Source: Promethearchaeota archaeon
Lineage (GTDB): Archaea; Asgardarchaeota; Lokiarchaeia; Sigynarchaeales; SOKP01
NCBI GenBank assembly: GCA_019057975.1
Contig: JAHLWJ010000006.1
Coordinates: 1-37,592 of the forward strand
Direction: 5' to 3'
Length of the DNA: 37,592 bases
Shown: positions 1-8,357 of the stretch, piece after piece
Layout of the letters: each line of letters opens with the position of its first letter
Numbering within the stretch: the first letter of the stretch is position 1
The notes under the pieces: model-generated
What the model saw: only the letters and a program-made list of their open reading frames with translations
Databases searched by the model: none
What the model was told of the DNA's origin: nothing
Made by a program: the position numbers and the translations under genes

Positions 1-82
1 TTTAACTCCGCATGAGGTCTTCGGAAAACTGTTGCATTAGCAACTTGAATCTACAGTGTCTCTATTTATTTAAATAAGACAA

Positions 83-149
83 ATGAAACGTCCCCTTGTC
101 TTAAATGAAACGTCCCCTTGTCTTATACCCTTGTCTTAACCTTGTCTTA
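83..149. repeat. Short tandem repeat array at the end of the operon
   Basis: Two 22-bp units containing AATGAAACGTCCCC followed by TTGTCTTA lie in tandem, then two shorter TTGTCTTA units. On the minus strand the motif TAAGACAAGG occurs four times. The stop codon of the deaminase-fusion gene (147-149) is the TAA of the first motif, so the array abuts or supplies the gene end. The GGGGACGTTTCATTT part resembles sequences I associate with REP-type Y1 transposases; that link is from memory. Confidence 0.7.
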
Positions 150-1760
150 TTCCCGAAAGGGTTTTTCTTGGTCTTTGATAAACTCATTATTTAAAGCCCT
201 AATTTCCTTACCTAATTCAGCTGGAAAATGTTCCACTAAAATATCATTTTTTAAGAGAAGTAGCTCCCCTTTTCCATGAACTCTCCAATACGGATCTAAC
301 ATTCCAATTACAACTTTCTTTATTCCGCGTTCTATAATCCTCTTAGTACATGAAATTTTGGGATGATTTCGTGTGGTACATGGTTCTAATGTAGTAATCA
401 GGGTAGCACTTCTTAAATCAATATTTATGCATTTTCTCTCTAGGGCTATATATTCTGCATGTTCACCGTACCCAAATTCGTTTCTATATACTTTACAGAC
501 TACATTATCATCCTTTATTATAATAACACCAACTTTTGGATGTATTCTGTCATCTTCACTCTTACATTTTTTTGCCAATTCAATAGATTCTTTCAATAGT
601 GTATGTTCTTTTCTAATTCTAATTATCTCATTTCCTAATTCTCTATCTAAGAACTCAGTAGAGTTAACAAGATATTCTATGAAAAATCTTTCAAAAGTAT
701 TAAGAGACAAAATAGCATAGGCTGAATCCCATACAAGGGGTTTCATTTCACCAGCACTTGATGGAATCATCCATTTTCCTTTAAAACCTTTATATGATTT
801 GGAACACTTAAGAATCCAATCTATCGTCATAAAAATACTTTTATCTGTAATTGGTATGAAACCGTGTCTCGATGCAACTATTAAACACATAAGTACCATA
901 GGTGCTCCGTCACCAAATGCTCTATGCCTGCCAACAAATTCATTATTTACAAAAATATCAAAAGTTTCATACGCACCTATCCATGTCTTTTTCTGGCAAA
1001 ACTTTTTCAGAATAGACAACCCATAATCAATGTTATTCTCATTGATATAAAAACCTTTTTCTTTTGCAGAAAGAAGTGTTTGAATGGTCACTGCAGTAGA
1101 GGATATGTTACCCTCTATTTCGTTCTTCGAATAGCCCCACCCCCCATCCCTCGCTCTTGAATTATCTAACCATTCAATAGATTCACTTAACCACTTTTCA
1201 AAGGTTTTGTCATAATCTATAAGCTTGTCCATCAATCTGAAGAGTGGTGGAATATTATACGCCATTAATAAAGCATCTATAGCCCATGCAGTAGATCTAA
1301 CTTTACTTTCATTATCTCCGACAACAATACCCCATCCATAGTCATTATTCCTCGAATGCCATATCAATTTTATAGAATCTTTGATTTTATCAAATTGACG
1401 GGAGACTATAAAAGCCATGATAGCGTCAGCAGTACAATAAATATTATCATAATCTAATCCATCGGCTTTACCTCGTCTCCACCCGCTTCCCTCTTTTGAA
1501 CGCAACAGCATTTGGAGGGCTTCATCATAATATTGTGGGTATTCTTTGTTTTCTAATAACGTTCGAAAACATTGTGATGTAGTCCAGTGGTGAGTAGTAC
1601 GATCAAAAGGATAAATCGTAGGCCAACCTCCTTCTGGTTTTTGAATGCTTTTTAGTCCATCTATAAAACATCTTTTTGTTTCTACACATTTTGTAACAAT
1701 TTCTCTTAGTGAATCTATGATATCATTATTTTTTGTTTGATTATTCATAAGAAAACACAT
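147..1760 (-). CDS. Terpene-cyclase-like toroid fused to a RibD-like zinc deaminase
   Basis: This 537-residue protein has two parts. Residues 1 to about 370 show at least six repeats of the prenyltransferase/squalene-cyclase alpha-alpha toroid (GGWPTIYPFD, GSGWRRGKADG, YGWG, DGGWGYSK, IGAYETF, GKWMIP, each followed by a helix). I see no clear DxDD catalytic motif; the nearest is DYDN. Residues from about 403 are a cytidine-deaminase-fold domain with zinc ligands H434 (HAE), C461 (PC) and C471. The wide PC-to-C spacing and the following VVIGMLDP and GKG motifs resemble the pyrimidine deaminase half of RibD; the reductase half is absent. It is the last gene of the seven-gene operon and overlaps the preceding methyltransferase gene by 20 bp. 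An alternative start at 1748 has an AAGGA site 11 nt upstream. The substrate is unknown. The fusion is the most unusual protein in the operon. Confidence 0.8.
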   Translation of the reverse strand: MCFLMNNQTKNNDIIDSLREIVTKCVETKRCFIDGLKSIQKPEGGWPTIYPFDRTTHHWTTSQCFRTLLENKEYPQYYDEALQMLLRSKEGSGWRRGKADGLDYDNIYCTADAIMAFIVSRQFDKIKDSIKLIWHSRNNDYGWGIVVGDNESKVRSTAWAIDALLMAYNIPPLFRLMDKLIDYDKTFEKWLSESIEWLDNSRARDGGWGYSKNEIEGNISSTAVTIQTLLSAKEKGFYINENNIDYGLSILKKFCQKKTWIGAYETFDIFVNNEFVGRHRAFGDGAPMVLMCLIVASRHGFIPITDKSIFMTIDWILKCSKSYKGFKGKWMIPSSAGEMKPLVWDSAYAILSLNTFERFFIEYLVNSTEFLDRELGNEIIRIRKEHTLLKESIELAKKCKSEDDRIHPKVGVIIIKDDNVVCKVYRNEFGYGEHAEYIALERKCINIDLRSATLITTLEPCTTRNHPKISCTKRIIERGIKKVVIGMLDPYWRVHGKGELLLLKNDILVEHFPAELGKEIRALNNEFIKDQEKPFRE

Positions 1761-2700
1761 CCTTAAGACTATTATAGATATTCAAATTATTGGTCGCCAA
1801 AGAACATTCCATTGCCCAACTATGTACCGGTAAAATATAATTGAATATCCGAGATAATTCTTTTCTAATTTTTCTATTCCACTCAATATATTCTGTATGT
1901 CCATGGATTAATAAAAGCAATTCGACCTTGTCTATGATTTTAGGAACTATTTTTAGAATGAAGTCATGTGAAATGTCCATGTTTGGATCCGCAACCACAA
2001 AATTTCCGACCATGCTGAGGTTACTTTGAAAAACATTTCCTTCAATAAGATTAACTTTTTGAGAGAAATCAGATAACGTTTTTCGTGCAAGTTCTATATT
2101 CAGGTCAAAACCAATCGCATATTCTACTCCATTCATTAATCCAACTTTGATGAGAGCGCCAGTACCGGTGAACAAATCAAACATTCTTTTAAATTTAATC
2201 CGAGCTAACGTTTTTTCAATAATCTCTATAGCCCCAATGTCGGGGCCCACGATATGATCTTTCATTATTTCTAGGGAACTTATTTCGTATTTTTGCATAT
2301 ACTCTACATATGGCGAAGAGTCCTCTATCAATCGCATTCGAAGTGCTTCGTCGAGACTAATAAATCGATAATTCTCTCCACTTGGTAAAGATTCAACTAG
2401 ATCTCTAGTTTGAATTATTACCTTCGCACTAGATTCTATATTTAATTTAGCCATTAGATATCCTTTAATACAAGATTGTAAGATACATTTGATCCTTCCT
2501 CCTATTTTAGAAAGACCCAGTGGAGCCTCCTCAAATATCAGTACATAAACATCTTTTTGACGTCTGTTTCGGCGATCAACTCTTTGTACTTTTTGAACCT
2601 CTTTAAGTTTATTCAAATATGGATGCATAATGGGATAATCTTCAGTAAAGTACTTGAGACATTCCCTTATGCAAACCTCAATTTCTTTTATTGTGCACAT
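1741..2700 (-). CDS. SAM-dependent methyltransferase, class I
   Basis: A 319-residue protein. The glycine-rich SAM-binding motif LFTGTGALIKVG is followed by the acidic residue of strand 2 in GFDLN and by a strand-4 motif VVADPNMD, which takes the place of the NPPY/DPPY of N-methyltransferases. About 170 residues precede the Rossmann core and match nothing I recognise. The start has a GAGGGTAG site. It overlaps the radical SAM gene by 13 bp and the deaminase fusion by 20 bp, which suggests translational coupling. A small-molecule target fits the operon, but a nucleic-acid target cannot be excluded. Confidence 0.75.
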   Translation of the reverse strand: MCTIKEIEVCIRECLKYFTEDYPIMHPYLNKLKEVQKVQRVDRRNRRQKDVYVLIFEEAPLGLSKIGGRIKCILQSCIKGYLMAKLNIESSAKVIIQTRDLVESLPSGENYRFISLDEALRMRLIEDSSPYVEYMQKYEISSLEIMKDHIVGPDIGAIEIIEKTLARIKFKRMFDLFTGTGALIKVGLMNGVEYAIGFDLNIELARKTLSDFSQKVNLIEGNVFQSNLSMVGNFVVADPNMDISHDFILKIVPKIIDKVELLLLIHGHTEYIEWNRKIRKELSRIFNYILPVHSWAMECSLATNNLNIYNSLKDVFSYE

Positions 2701-3839
2701 ATTTCTACCCTCTTTTGATGTTGAATTTCTTTTCTAAAACTTATGAAGGTCTCAGTTAAGACTTTTTGACTAATTTCAAATTCAGATGTAATATATTCAT
2801 AACCTCTTTCGATTCGAGTCTTCAAATTTTCTCTATCAAACTTAATTTCTTTCTGCCATGTTTTTTTGCAACTACAATATTTTTCAAAAAGATGTAATTC
2901 TTTTCCATTATTTAAATCACTAATTATTTTATATATCCTATTATCACATTTATCGCAGTTTGTAGGAGATGCTAATGGATGTGGGGTTAGATTTAAACCT
3001 CCGATTCTTAAATTCACGGGACTTTCTTTAATTATCTCAAGGATACTCCATAACCATGGAGGACGGTAAATATTTTTCTTCCATAAGAAATACACTAAAG
3101 TACTATTATATATGGATACAGGCATTAAGACATACTTCGCATTTGGAAAACATTTTTTTGTATCATGTAACGTTTTTAAAACATCTTGAATAGCATTTTT
3201 CTCTCCTATAAAAGGTGGTTTTAATAAAACATATATATGGAGAGTAAAAAACTTAGAAATTTTATCGGCTGCCACCCTAAAATCTTCAAACATAAATCCT
3301 TTATTCATACAATATATTCTAACTATGTCATTTGAGGTTTCCAATCCAATTCCAATACTTATATTTGTATTTTCTACGATACTTCTAATCAATTGTAATT
3401 TTTCTATAGTTATGAATTCAGGTCGTGACTCAAAATATACTTCTCTTATATTTGGATAATTATCGACTAAGGATAATATTGCATTGCGCCAATTATCAGG
3501 TATCTCATCACTGTTTAGAAAAGATCCCGACGTATAAAAATCAATAACAACTTCTTTGTTTGCTCTATATAATTTTTCAAGTTCTTTCTTAATTAAGTTG
3601 AAAATTGTTTTTGATTGGCTTTGAGTATACTTATCAGAACGAAATCCGCAAAATGTACATCCCCCATATTTTTCATTCCAGTAACACTGACCAAAAGGGA
3701 TTATAAAACACAATTTATCTATAATTTTATTGTTTTGTCTAGTTTTTTTACGCCGAATCTGAAAAGAACATTTAACAGAGGGCTTCGTATCCCTTAATTT
3801 TTTCTGCACGATTGTAAGGAAAGGATTAACTTTTTCCAT
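2688..3839 (-). CDS. Radical SAM protein, Elp3/RaSEA-like
   Basis: A 383-residue protein. The probable 4Fe-4S cluster motif is C52-x8-C61-x2-C64 in the context GGCTFCGF. This wide spacing is typical of Elp3/YhcC/TIGR01210-type radical SAM proteins; TIGR01210 includes the archaeosine-synthase partner RaSEA. A GIGLETSND segment near residue 160 matches the strand-4 region of that group. The C-terminal part has further cysteines (CDKC, then CSC) that could hold zinc or a second cluster. It ends 12 bp inside the next gene and starts 1 bp after the acetyltransferase stop. The RaSEA resemblance beside a GTP cyclohydrolase homologue hints at chemistry related to 7-deazapurines, but this is inference from motifs alone. 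Confidence 0.8.
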   Translation of the reverse strand: MEKVNPFLTIVQKKLRDTKPSVKCSFQIRRKKTRQNNKIIDKLCFIIPFGQCYWNEKYGGCTFCGFRSDKYTQSQSKTIFNLIKKELEKLYRANKEVVIDFYTSGSFLNSDEIPDNWRNAILSLVDNYPNIREVYFESRPEFITIEKLQLIRSIVENTNISIGIGLETSNDIVRIYCMNKGFMFEDFRVAADKISKFFTLHIYVLLKPPFIGEKNAIQDVLKTLHDTKKCFPNAKYVLMPVSIYNSTLVYFLWKKNIYRPPWLWSILEIIKESPVNLRIGGLNLTPHPLASPTNCDKCDNRIYKIISDLNNGKELHLFEKYCSCKKTWQKEIKFDRENLKTRIERGYEYITSEFEISQKVLTETFISFRKEIQHQKRVEICAQ

Positions 3840-3840
3840 A

Positions 3841-4398
3841 TTATCTCACAACATATGAGGAATCTTTTAATACTTTAATCCATGCTGTATGGGGTTTAAT
3901 CTTACTGGAGGATACTTCCCAATCGAAACACCCATTTTTAATAAAATTAAGCTCTTTAAGTATGGACATCTCATAAGTATCCTCAGGATCCTCTTCATTA
4001 CAAAGAAGCTCAAATAATTCAATATTTTTTCTTTTTCCAAATAGTATTAACTCTTCATAGAGTTTTATACCAATATTTTTTTCTTGATATTTCTTTCTTA
4101 CACCAAATCCTGATAAGTACATTACTTTACCGTTATCTTTATGGTAGTGTGTCGGATCGTGAATGTAAGGAATCGCCATTATCTCGTCAATCAATTCTGT
4201 TACAACAAATCCAATTATTAAAGGAGCCATATCTTCTCCAACCTTGTCAGAATCCTCGGCCACTAAACTCCCCTCAGGAAATACATAAAAGCACTTCCTG
4301 AAGGTTTCAAACGTATCTTTTTCCCCATACATCCCATATTCTATTTCCATGATATTTGACAAATCTTCTTCTTTTGCCTTTCTAATTCTAATTGACAA
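3841..4398 (-). CDS. GNAT-family N-acetyltransferase
   Basis: About 185 residues with a GNAT fold. The acetyl-CoA binding loop is in VRKKYQEKNIGIKLYEEL (Q/R-x-x-x-x-G pattern), preceded by the beta-4 strand MYLSGFGV. I place the start at the TTG at 4398, which has an ideal AAGGAGG site 7 nt upstream. A GTG at 4416 is in frame but overlaps that site. With this start the gene begins just after the stop of the upstream methyltransferase. The acyl acceptor is unknown. A tailoring step on the operon product or self-protection by acetylation are both possible. Confidence 0.75.
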   Translation of the reverse strand: MSIRIRKAKEEDLSNIMEIEYGMYGEKDTFETFRKCFYVFPEGSLVAEDSDKVGEDMAPLIIGFVVTELIDEIMAIPYIHDPTHYHKDNGKVMYLSGFGVRKKYQEKNIGIKLYEELILFGKRKNIELFELLCNEEDPEDTYEMSILKELNFIKNGCFDWEVSSSKIKPHTAWIKVLKDSSYVVR

Positions 4399-4399
4399 T

Positions 4400-5191
4400 T
4401 TAATCCCTCCTTTCACTGTTTTTTAAAGCGATACACAAAATTCTTTCATTTGTCACCAACATTTTATCATCTAATTGGTGAACAAAATTATCGTATTTTT
4501 TTCCATTAGATGGTATCATGCCTTGAATAGTTATATAATCTGAAATATATTTTTTACTCAATTTAAGTAGTTCCCGTCTAGTATAAGAATACAATGGTAC
4601 AAAGTTATTATTTTTCAATATTTCTTCTATTTTATCCATTGAAAGACGATTATTATAACTGTCCTCAACACTATAATATCTCTCTAAAACCTCCTTAAAA
4701 TGTTTTGGACCTACTTCAAATATTATTATAAACCCATCGGTTTTTAAAACCCTTCCAGCTTCTTTCAATACTTTTTGTCGTTTTATATTTGGAATATGAT
4801 GTAGTGCATACCCAATAGTAACAATGTCAAAAAAATTTTCACGATATTTAAGGGATTCAATGTTACCCACCTCAAATTTCACATTTTTTACACCAAGTTC
4901 TTTGCTTTTCTTCGTTGCTATTTCAATCATCTTGGGAGAGCTATCAATCCCTATTATATGAATATCACTAGAGTAATCAAAAATATTTAATGCAATTTTC
5001 CCAGTTCCTGTAGCAAGATCTAATAGGCGGTGTATTTTTTTAAAATCAATATGTTCCCTAATTAAATTAAACTCAAAATCATATTTTCTTTTATTAATTA
5101 ATAATTCATATTCTAACGCACATTTATCAAAGTGGTTTTTTTGGGCAATAACATCTTGCAGGCTTATTGGTGTTTGGTCATTTTTTTTCAT
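4400..5191 (-). CDS. SAM-dependent methyltransferase, UbiE-like
   Basis: About 263 residues. SAM-binding motif I is LLDLATGTGKIALNIF, the adenosine-binding acidic residue is in GIDSSPKMIE, and the post-I region holds NFFDIVTIGYALHHIPN, a classic small-molecule Methyltransf_11 signature. I prefer the ATG at 5191, with an AAGGGGTG site 6 nt upstream, over the in-frame GTG at 5200. It overlaps the end of the cyclohydrolase-like gene by 14 bp. It is unrelated in its motifs to the second methyltransferase of the operon, so two separate methylations are likely. Confidence 0.8.
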   Translation of the reverse strand: MKKNDQTPISLQDVIAQKNHFDKCALEYELLINKRKYDFEFNLIREHIDFKKIHRLLDLATGTGKIALNIFDYSSDIHIIGIDSSPKMIEIATKKSKELGVKNVKFEVGNIESLKYRENFFDIVTIGYALHHIPNIKRQKVLKEAGRVLKTDGFIIIFEVGPKHFKEVLERYYSVEDSYNNRLSMDKIEEILKNNNFVPLYSYTRRELLKLSKKYISDYITIQGMIPSNGKKYDNFVHQLDDKMLVTNERILCIALKNSERRD

Positions 5192-6179
5192 TGTAATCAC
5201 CCCTTTTATTTTCTTTTATTTCCTTTTTAAATTGACTTAGAGTTCCTTTTTTTATAGCCCTTATATTGTAAGGAGAAAAAGTAAAACTACTATTTTGAGA
5301 AATTTGGATTTGAGTATTATTTGGTAAATCTGAAAAATTTTCCACTATTTCAAAGACACATCTTCTTACACAATCCTCTATAAATTGTGGAGACTCCAAC
5401 ATTTTTTTAAGAGTAAATAACTCATCTGGGCGTTTCATCATTTCACGCAACGGTGTACGCAAAGATTTTTCGATTATATTTAATATTTCTTCAATGTCCG
5501 CATAAACATCTTTAAAAAAAGTGAACTCAACTCGGCAAGTAGTTTTTTCTGTATGTGTGCCAAAAGGAATATCATTCTCGTTTTTTAGGGGTGCATTTTT
5601 ATGTTGATTAAAATAAAAATCACGTACCATTGCTTTTGCAAGAGGGCAAGCTATTGCTCCTAAAGCTTCGACAGAGACTTTATTGTAATCTAAGTTAGTA
5701 CTATCATTTTTACGTTTTATTGATGAAGATACTTGCAGGAAACATTTTTCTTGGGTGGGATATCCCATTAATGTTTTTGCTGCATAGGGATATGTTAAAG
5801 ACATATCTACTAAAGCACTTGCAGAGTATTCATGTTTCTCTAATATTTTCTCAGCTATTATCCTAGGAATTGTATTAATTAAAAATTTGGAACTATTTTT
5901 TGCGATATAATTAACAATTTCATTTATTGCCTCGTTACTTCGAGAAATGTTAAATCCTCTCATATCCTCTGGAAGGTCCACAAATGCATCAAATTTCACC
6001 AATAATATGACAGATTCATTTTCAATATTAAGCCTGATCCATTTATACACATCAGTTAAACCAGTTAGATTTATAGGGATAGAAATCTCTGGTTTTTCGT
6101 AATGAACATCTGGTAGTACCTTGGAAATTTCATTAGATTTCAATATTATTTTATTATTAGGTTCCGTAAAAAGTCTCAT
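5178..6179 (-). CDS. Diverged MptA/FolE2-type GTP cyclohydrolase
   Basis: A 333-residue protein whose framework matches the MptA/FolE2 (GTP cyclohydrolase IV/IB) family: VDLPEDMRGFNISR near the N-terminus, VEALGAIACPLA, GTHTEKT, then SLRTPLREMMKRPDE and FIEDCVRR. Compared with family motifs as I remember them, several key positions differ: the G-x-H-M-S-R histidine is Asn, the second Cys of ACPCA is Leu, HNQR reads HTEK, and the ESIHxH region reads SSFTFSP. The first Cys and the THxxx histidine remain. The enzyme may act on a changed substrate, use metal differently, or be inactive. It overlaps the flavoprotein gene by 4 bp (ATGA) and has an AGAGGTG site. Confidence 0.75.
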   Translation of the reverse strand: MRLFTEPNNKIILKSNEISKVLPDVHYEKPEISIPINLTGLTDVYKWIRLNIENESVILLVKFDAFVDLPEDMRGFNISRSNEAINEIVNYIAKNSSKFLINTIPRIIAEKILEKHEYSASALVDMSLTYPYAAKTLMGYPTQEKCFLQVSSSIKRKNDSTNLDYNKVSVEALGAIACPLAKAMVRDFYFNQHKNAPLKNENDIPFGTHTEKTTCRVEFTFFKDVYADIEEILNIIEKSLRTPLREMMKRPDELFTLKKMLESPQFIEDCVRRCVFEIVENFSDLPNNTQIQISQNSSFTFSPYNIRAIKKGTLSQFKKEIKENKRGDYNEKK

Positions 6180-7519
6180 TCCTGTACACCTCTTTTATTT
6201 TTCATTTTTTCTAATGTATTCTCAGCTGCCTCTACGATAGGATCTATAAGTGCACATGCGGAGGGGAAATATGAGGTTTCCATATATAGAATATCTCTGA
6301 TTTTATATTTGTGAGCAATTGCTAAAGAGATCATATCCATTCGCTTTGCAACCTCTGAGCCTATTGCCTCAGAACCGATTAGTGTTTGATTATTTTCATC
6401 AAAAACTAATCTAATGTGTATTCTTTGAGATGATGAATAGTATCTCGCAAGAACACTCCCTTTATATTCACCAATAATAGTTTTTATTCCATAAGTTTGG
6501 GCCTCTTCAGACATTACACCAACTGCGCCAAATTGAAAATCTTGACTTAAAGAAATTACCCACGGAGCTATAAAAAGAGGACATTTAATATCATTCCCCA
6601 CGGCATTTACGCCTGCAATTCTCCCTTGTAACGCCGATATTGTGGCAGACCTCGATTGTATTTGTTTCCCAGTAAGCCAATGATTGATTTCTGTGCACTC
6701 CCCAGCAGCAAATATATCACTAATGGATGTTTCTAAGAGATCATTTACAACTATTCCACCAGTACTTCCACAAACAATACCTGCATCTTTTGCAATTTTA
6801 GTGTTTGGGAAACTACCAGTTTCAATTAGTGCAACTCCATCAACATTTAATCTCCTATGTTCCGTCTCTACTTCACTAACTGATCCTTCACCTCTTATAG
6901 ACTTAATTATACTGTCTTCTAAAAATTTCACACCGACACTCTCAACCCTTTTTTTAATCGCCTCCCTTATTTGTTTATCGAAAAAGTATTTCATAAAGTT
7001 TTTTTCTCCAAGTACACTAACATTTATGCCTCTTTTTCCAATATAGTACGCGACTTCGGGTCCAAGAAATCTTGAGCTTGAAATGAGTATATGATCACAT
7101 TTCGGGATTATTTCTTCTGCTTTATATGCATCAGGCAAATTTCTAAGGAAAAATACGCCTTCTAAACTTATACCAGGAATGTCTATAGGCTTAGGTACTG
7201 TTCCAGTTGCCACTATAAGTCGATTATATGGGAAACGCCCTTTATCCGTAAACACTATCTTGGATGATGTATCAATCTTTAGTGCCTCTGCATTCAAGTG
7301 AATATTTATCCTTTTATGCTTATAATAAGAAACGTCTCGAAGGACTAACTTGTTAATAGAAGGTATTTCACGACCAAGGGCGAGGGGTATTCCGCACGGT
7401 GAATAAGCTGCAACATCACTTTTTGTAATTACGTCTATTTCTATATCTGAGTTATATAATCTTGCCCTTGAAGCTGCAGGAAGACCTGCAGCGCCGGATC
7501 CAATAATTACCAACTTCAT
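6176..7519 (-). CDS. CoA-disulfide reductase/NADH oxidase-like flavoprotein
   Basis: A 447-residue protein with an N-terminal FAD-binding GSGAAG (residues 7-12), the redox-active cysteine C42 in YSPCGIP (the single-Cys active site of CoA-disulfide reductase, NADH oxidase and Npx), and the second FAD motif ISDIFAAGEC. A C-terminal dimerisation domain follows. The second Rossmann motif, usually GGGYIGLE, reads SSSRFLGPEVA here, so NAD(P)H binding may be weak or altered. It is the first gene of the seven-gene operon and has an AGAGGTGATT site. It could maintain thiols, reduce a disulfide or perform a redox step on the pathway intermediate. Confidence 0.85.
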   Translation of the reverse strand: MKLVIIGSGAAGLPAASRARLYNSDIEIDVITKSDVAAYSPCGIPLALGREIPSINKLVLRDVSYYKHKRINIHLNAEALKIDTSSKIVFTDKGRFPYNRLIVATGTVPKPIDIPGISLEGVFFLRNLPDAYKAEEIIPKCDHILISSSRFLGPEVAYYIGKRGINVSVLGEKNFMKYFFDKQIREAIKKRVESVGVKFLEDSIIKSIRGEGSVSEVETEHRRLNVDGVALIETGSFPNTKIAKDAGIVCGSTGGIVVNDLLETSISDIFAAGECTEINHWLTGKQIQSRSATISALQGRIAGVNAVGNDIKCPLFIAPWVISLSQDFQFGAVGVMSEEAQTYGIKTIIGEYKGSVLARYYSSSQRIHIRLVFDENNQTLIGSEAIGSEVAKRMDMISLAIAHKYKIRDILYMETSYFPSACALIDPIVEAAENTLEKMKNKRGVQE

Positions 7520-7639
7520 CTGTAATCACCTCTACTTGTTAAATAGGATACATGATATAAAATTTACGCCATTATGTTCTTCAAACTGATTCCCGATCAA
7601 TATACGGGTATTGATCATGCCTTTTTGAAGCTCTATTTT

Positions 7640-7860
7640 ATATATATTTCTAAAGGCGGACTCTGGCATTTCGCACAACGATTAAGATTGCTTCCGACGT
7701 TGGAGCACAGACGAAGCTAATGTTTTTGACTTTAATGTTACATATGCTCAATTTCGGAAGCAAATCAGTTGAACGAAGCCACTCCGCTGTGGCTACAGGG
7801 CTTTTAATCCGTCCAATATTCCGCTGGTTAACGTGAGTGCGGTATATCTTTATGGATTCT
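7640..7860. other. GC-richer intergenic island with inverted repeat
   Basis: This stretch upstream of the operon is visibly GC-richer than its surroundings and holds no gene. It contains a perfect inverted repeat TTGCTTCCGA (7688-7697) and TCGGAAGCAA (7754-7763), and a short GCCAC/GTGGC hairpin near 7789. It could be an operon leader or a piece of foreign DNA. It does not fit an attC site on inspection. The rest of 7520-8065 is AT-rich and shows nothing I can identify. Confidence 0.35.
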
Positions 7861-8065
7861 TATGCTTATCATAAACTAATTTTATTAATTCCACAAATAA
7901 TGATTATAGAAATATGGAAAAATTATATACATTTTTATTTTCTATTTCACAAGTAAATAATTAATTATAAAAGATTATGGGGTCAGGTCTTGCAATATCG
8001 CTTTTCCTCTTCCCCCTCATTTTTTTTAATTAAAATGGGGCAACACATACTATTTTTTCTATGGT

Positions 8066-8205
8066 TTAGCTTTCCCTTTTACGAGGTCTTCCTTTAGGAC
8101 GTCTATCTATAATAATACCTAAAGCCGCAAACATCTGATTAAAAAACTCCTCAGGACCTATAGGTTTTCCGCTAAAAGCTATCGAATTATTGAATTGGCA
8201 CCCCT
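8066..8205 (-). pseudogene. Remnant of a REP-associated Y1 transposase (C-terminus)
   Basis: The minus strand encodes GKPIGPEEFFNQMFAALG and, a few codons later, RRPKGRPRKRES followed by a stop. The pattern G-K/R-P-x-G-x-E-E-F and the basic K-G-R-P-R-K tail are typical of the C-terminus of REP-associated tyrosine transposases. No upstream catalytic part is present. The sequence GGGGTCAGGTCTTGCAATAT at 7980, close downstream, is a kind of end sequence often found beside such genes. Too short for a functional protein. Confidence 0.6.
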
Positions 8206-8357
8206 TCCCTATTTACCTAATTTAAAAGTAAAATATTAATTATCTAAGAAAATGGGATGTGTCCTTAATTTATTAAAAACATGATAAAAGTATAACAAAA
8301 ACAAAAAATTGTTCTTTGCCACATTTTTTACTTTTACAGTAGAAATTTAAGAAATAG

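Noticed and set aside
83..149. CRISPR-like or satellite array
   Set aside because: Units are 10-22 bp, contiguous and without unique spacers.
373..1160. Plus-strand open frames across the deaminase fusion gene
   Set aside because: They are antisense shadows of a well-supported coding sequence and have no recognisable product.
7640..7860. Possible integron attC site
   Set aside because: A GTTAAC and a GTTGTGC sequence lie about 145 bp apart, but they do not fit the RYYYAAC/GTTRRRY core sites and the arms between them are not complementary in the required way.
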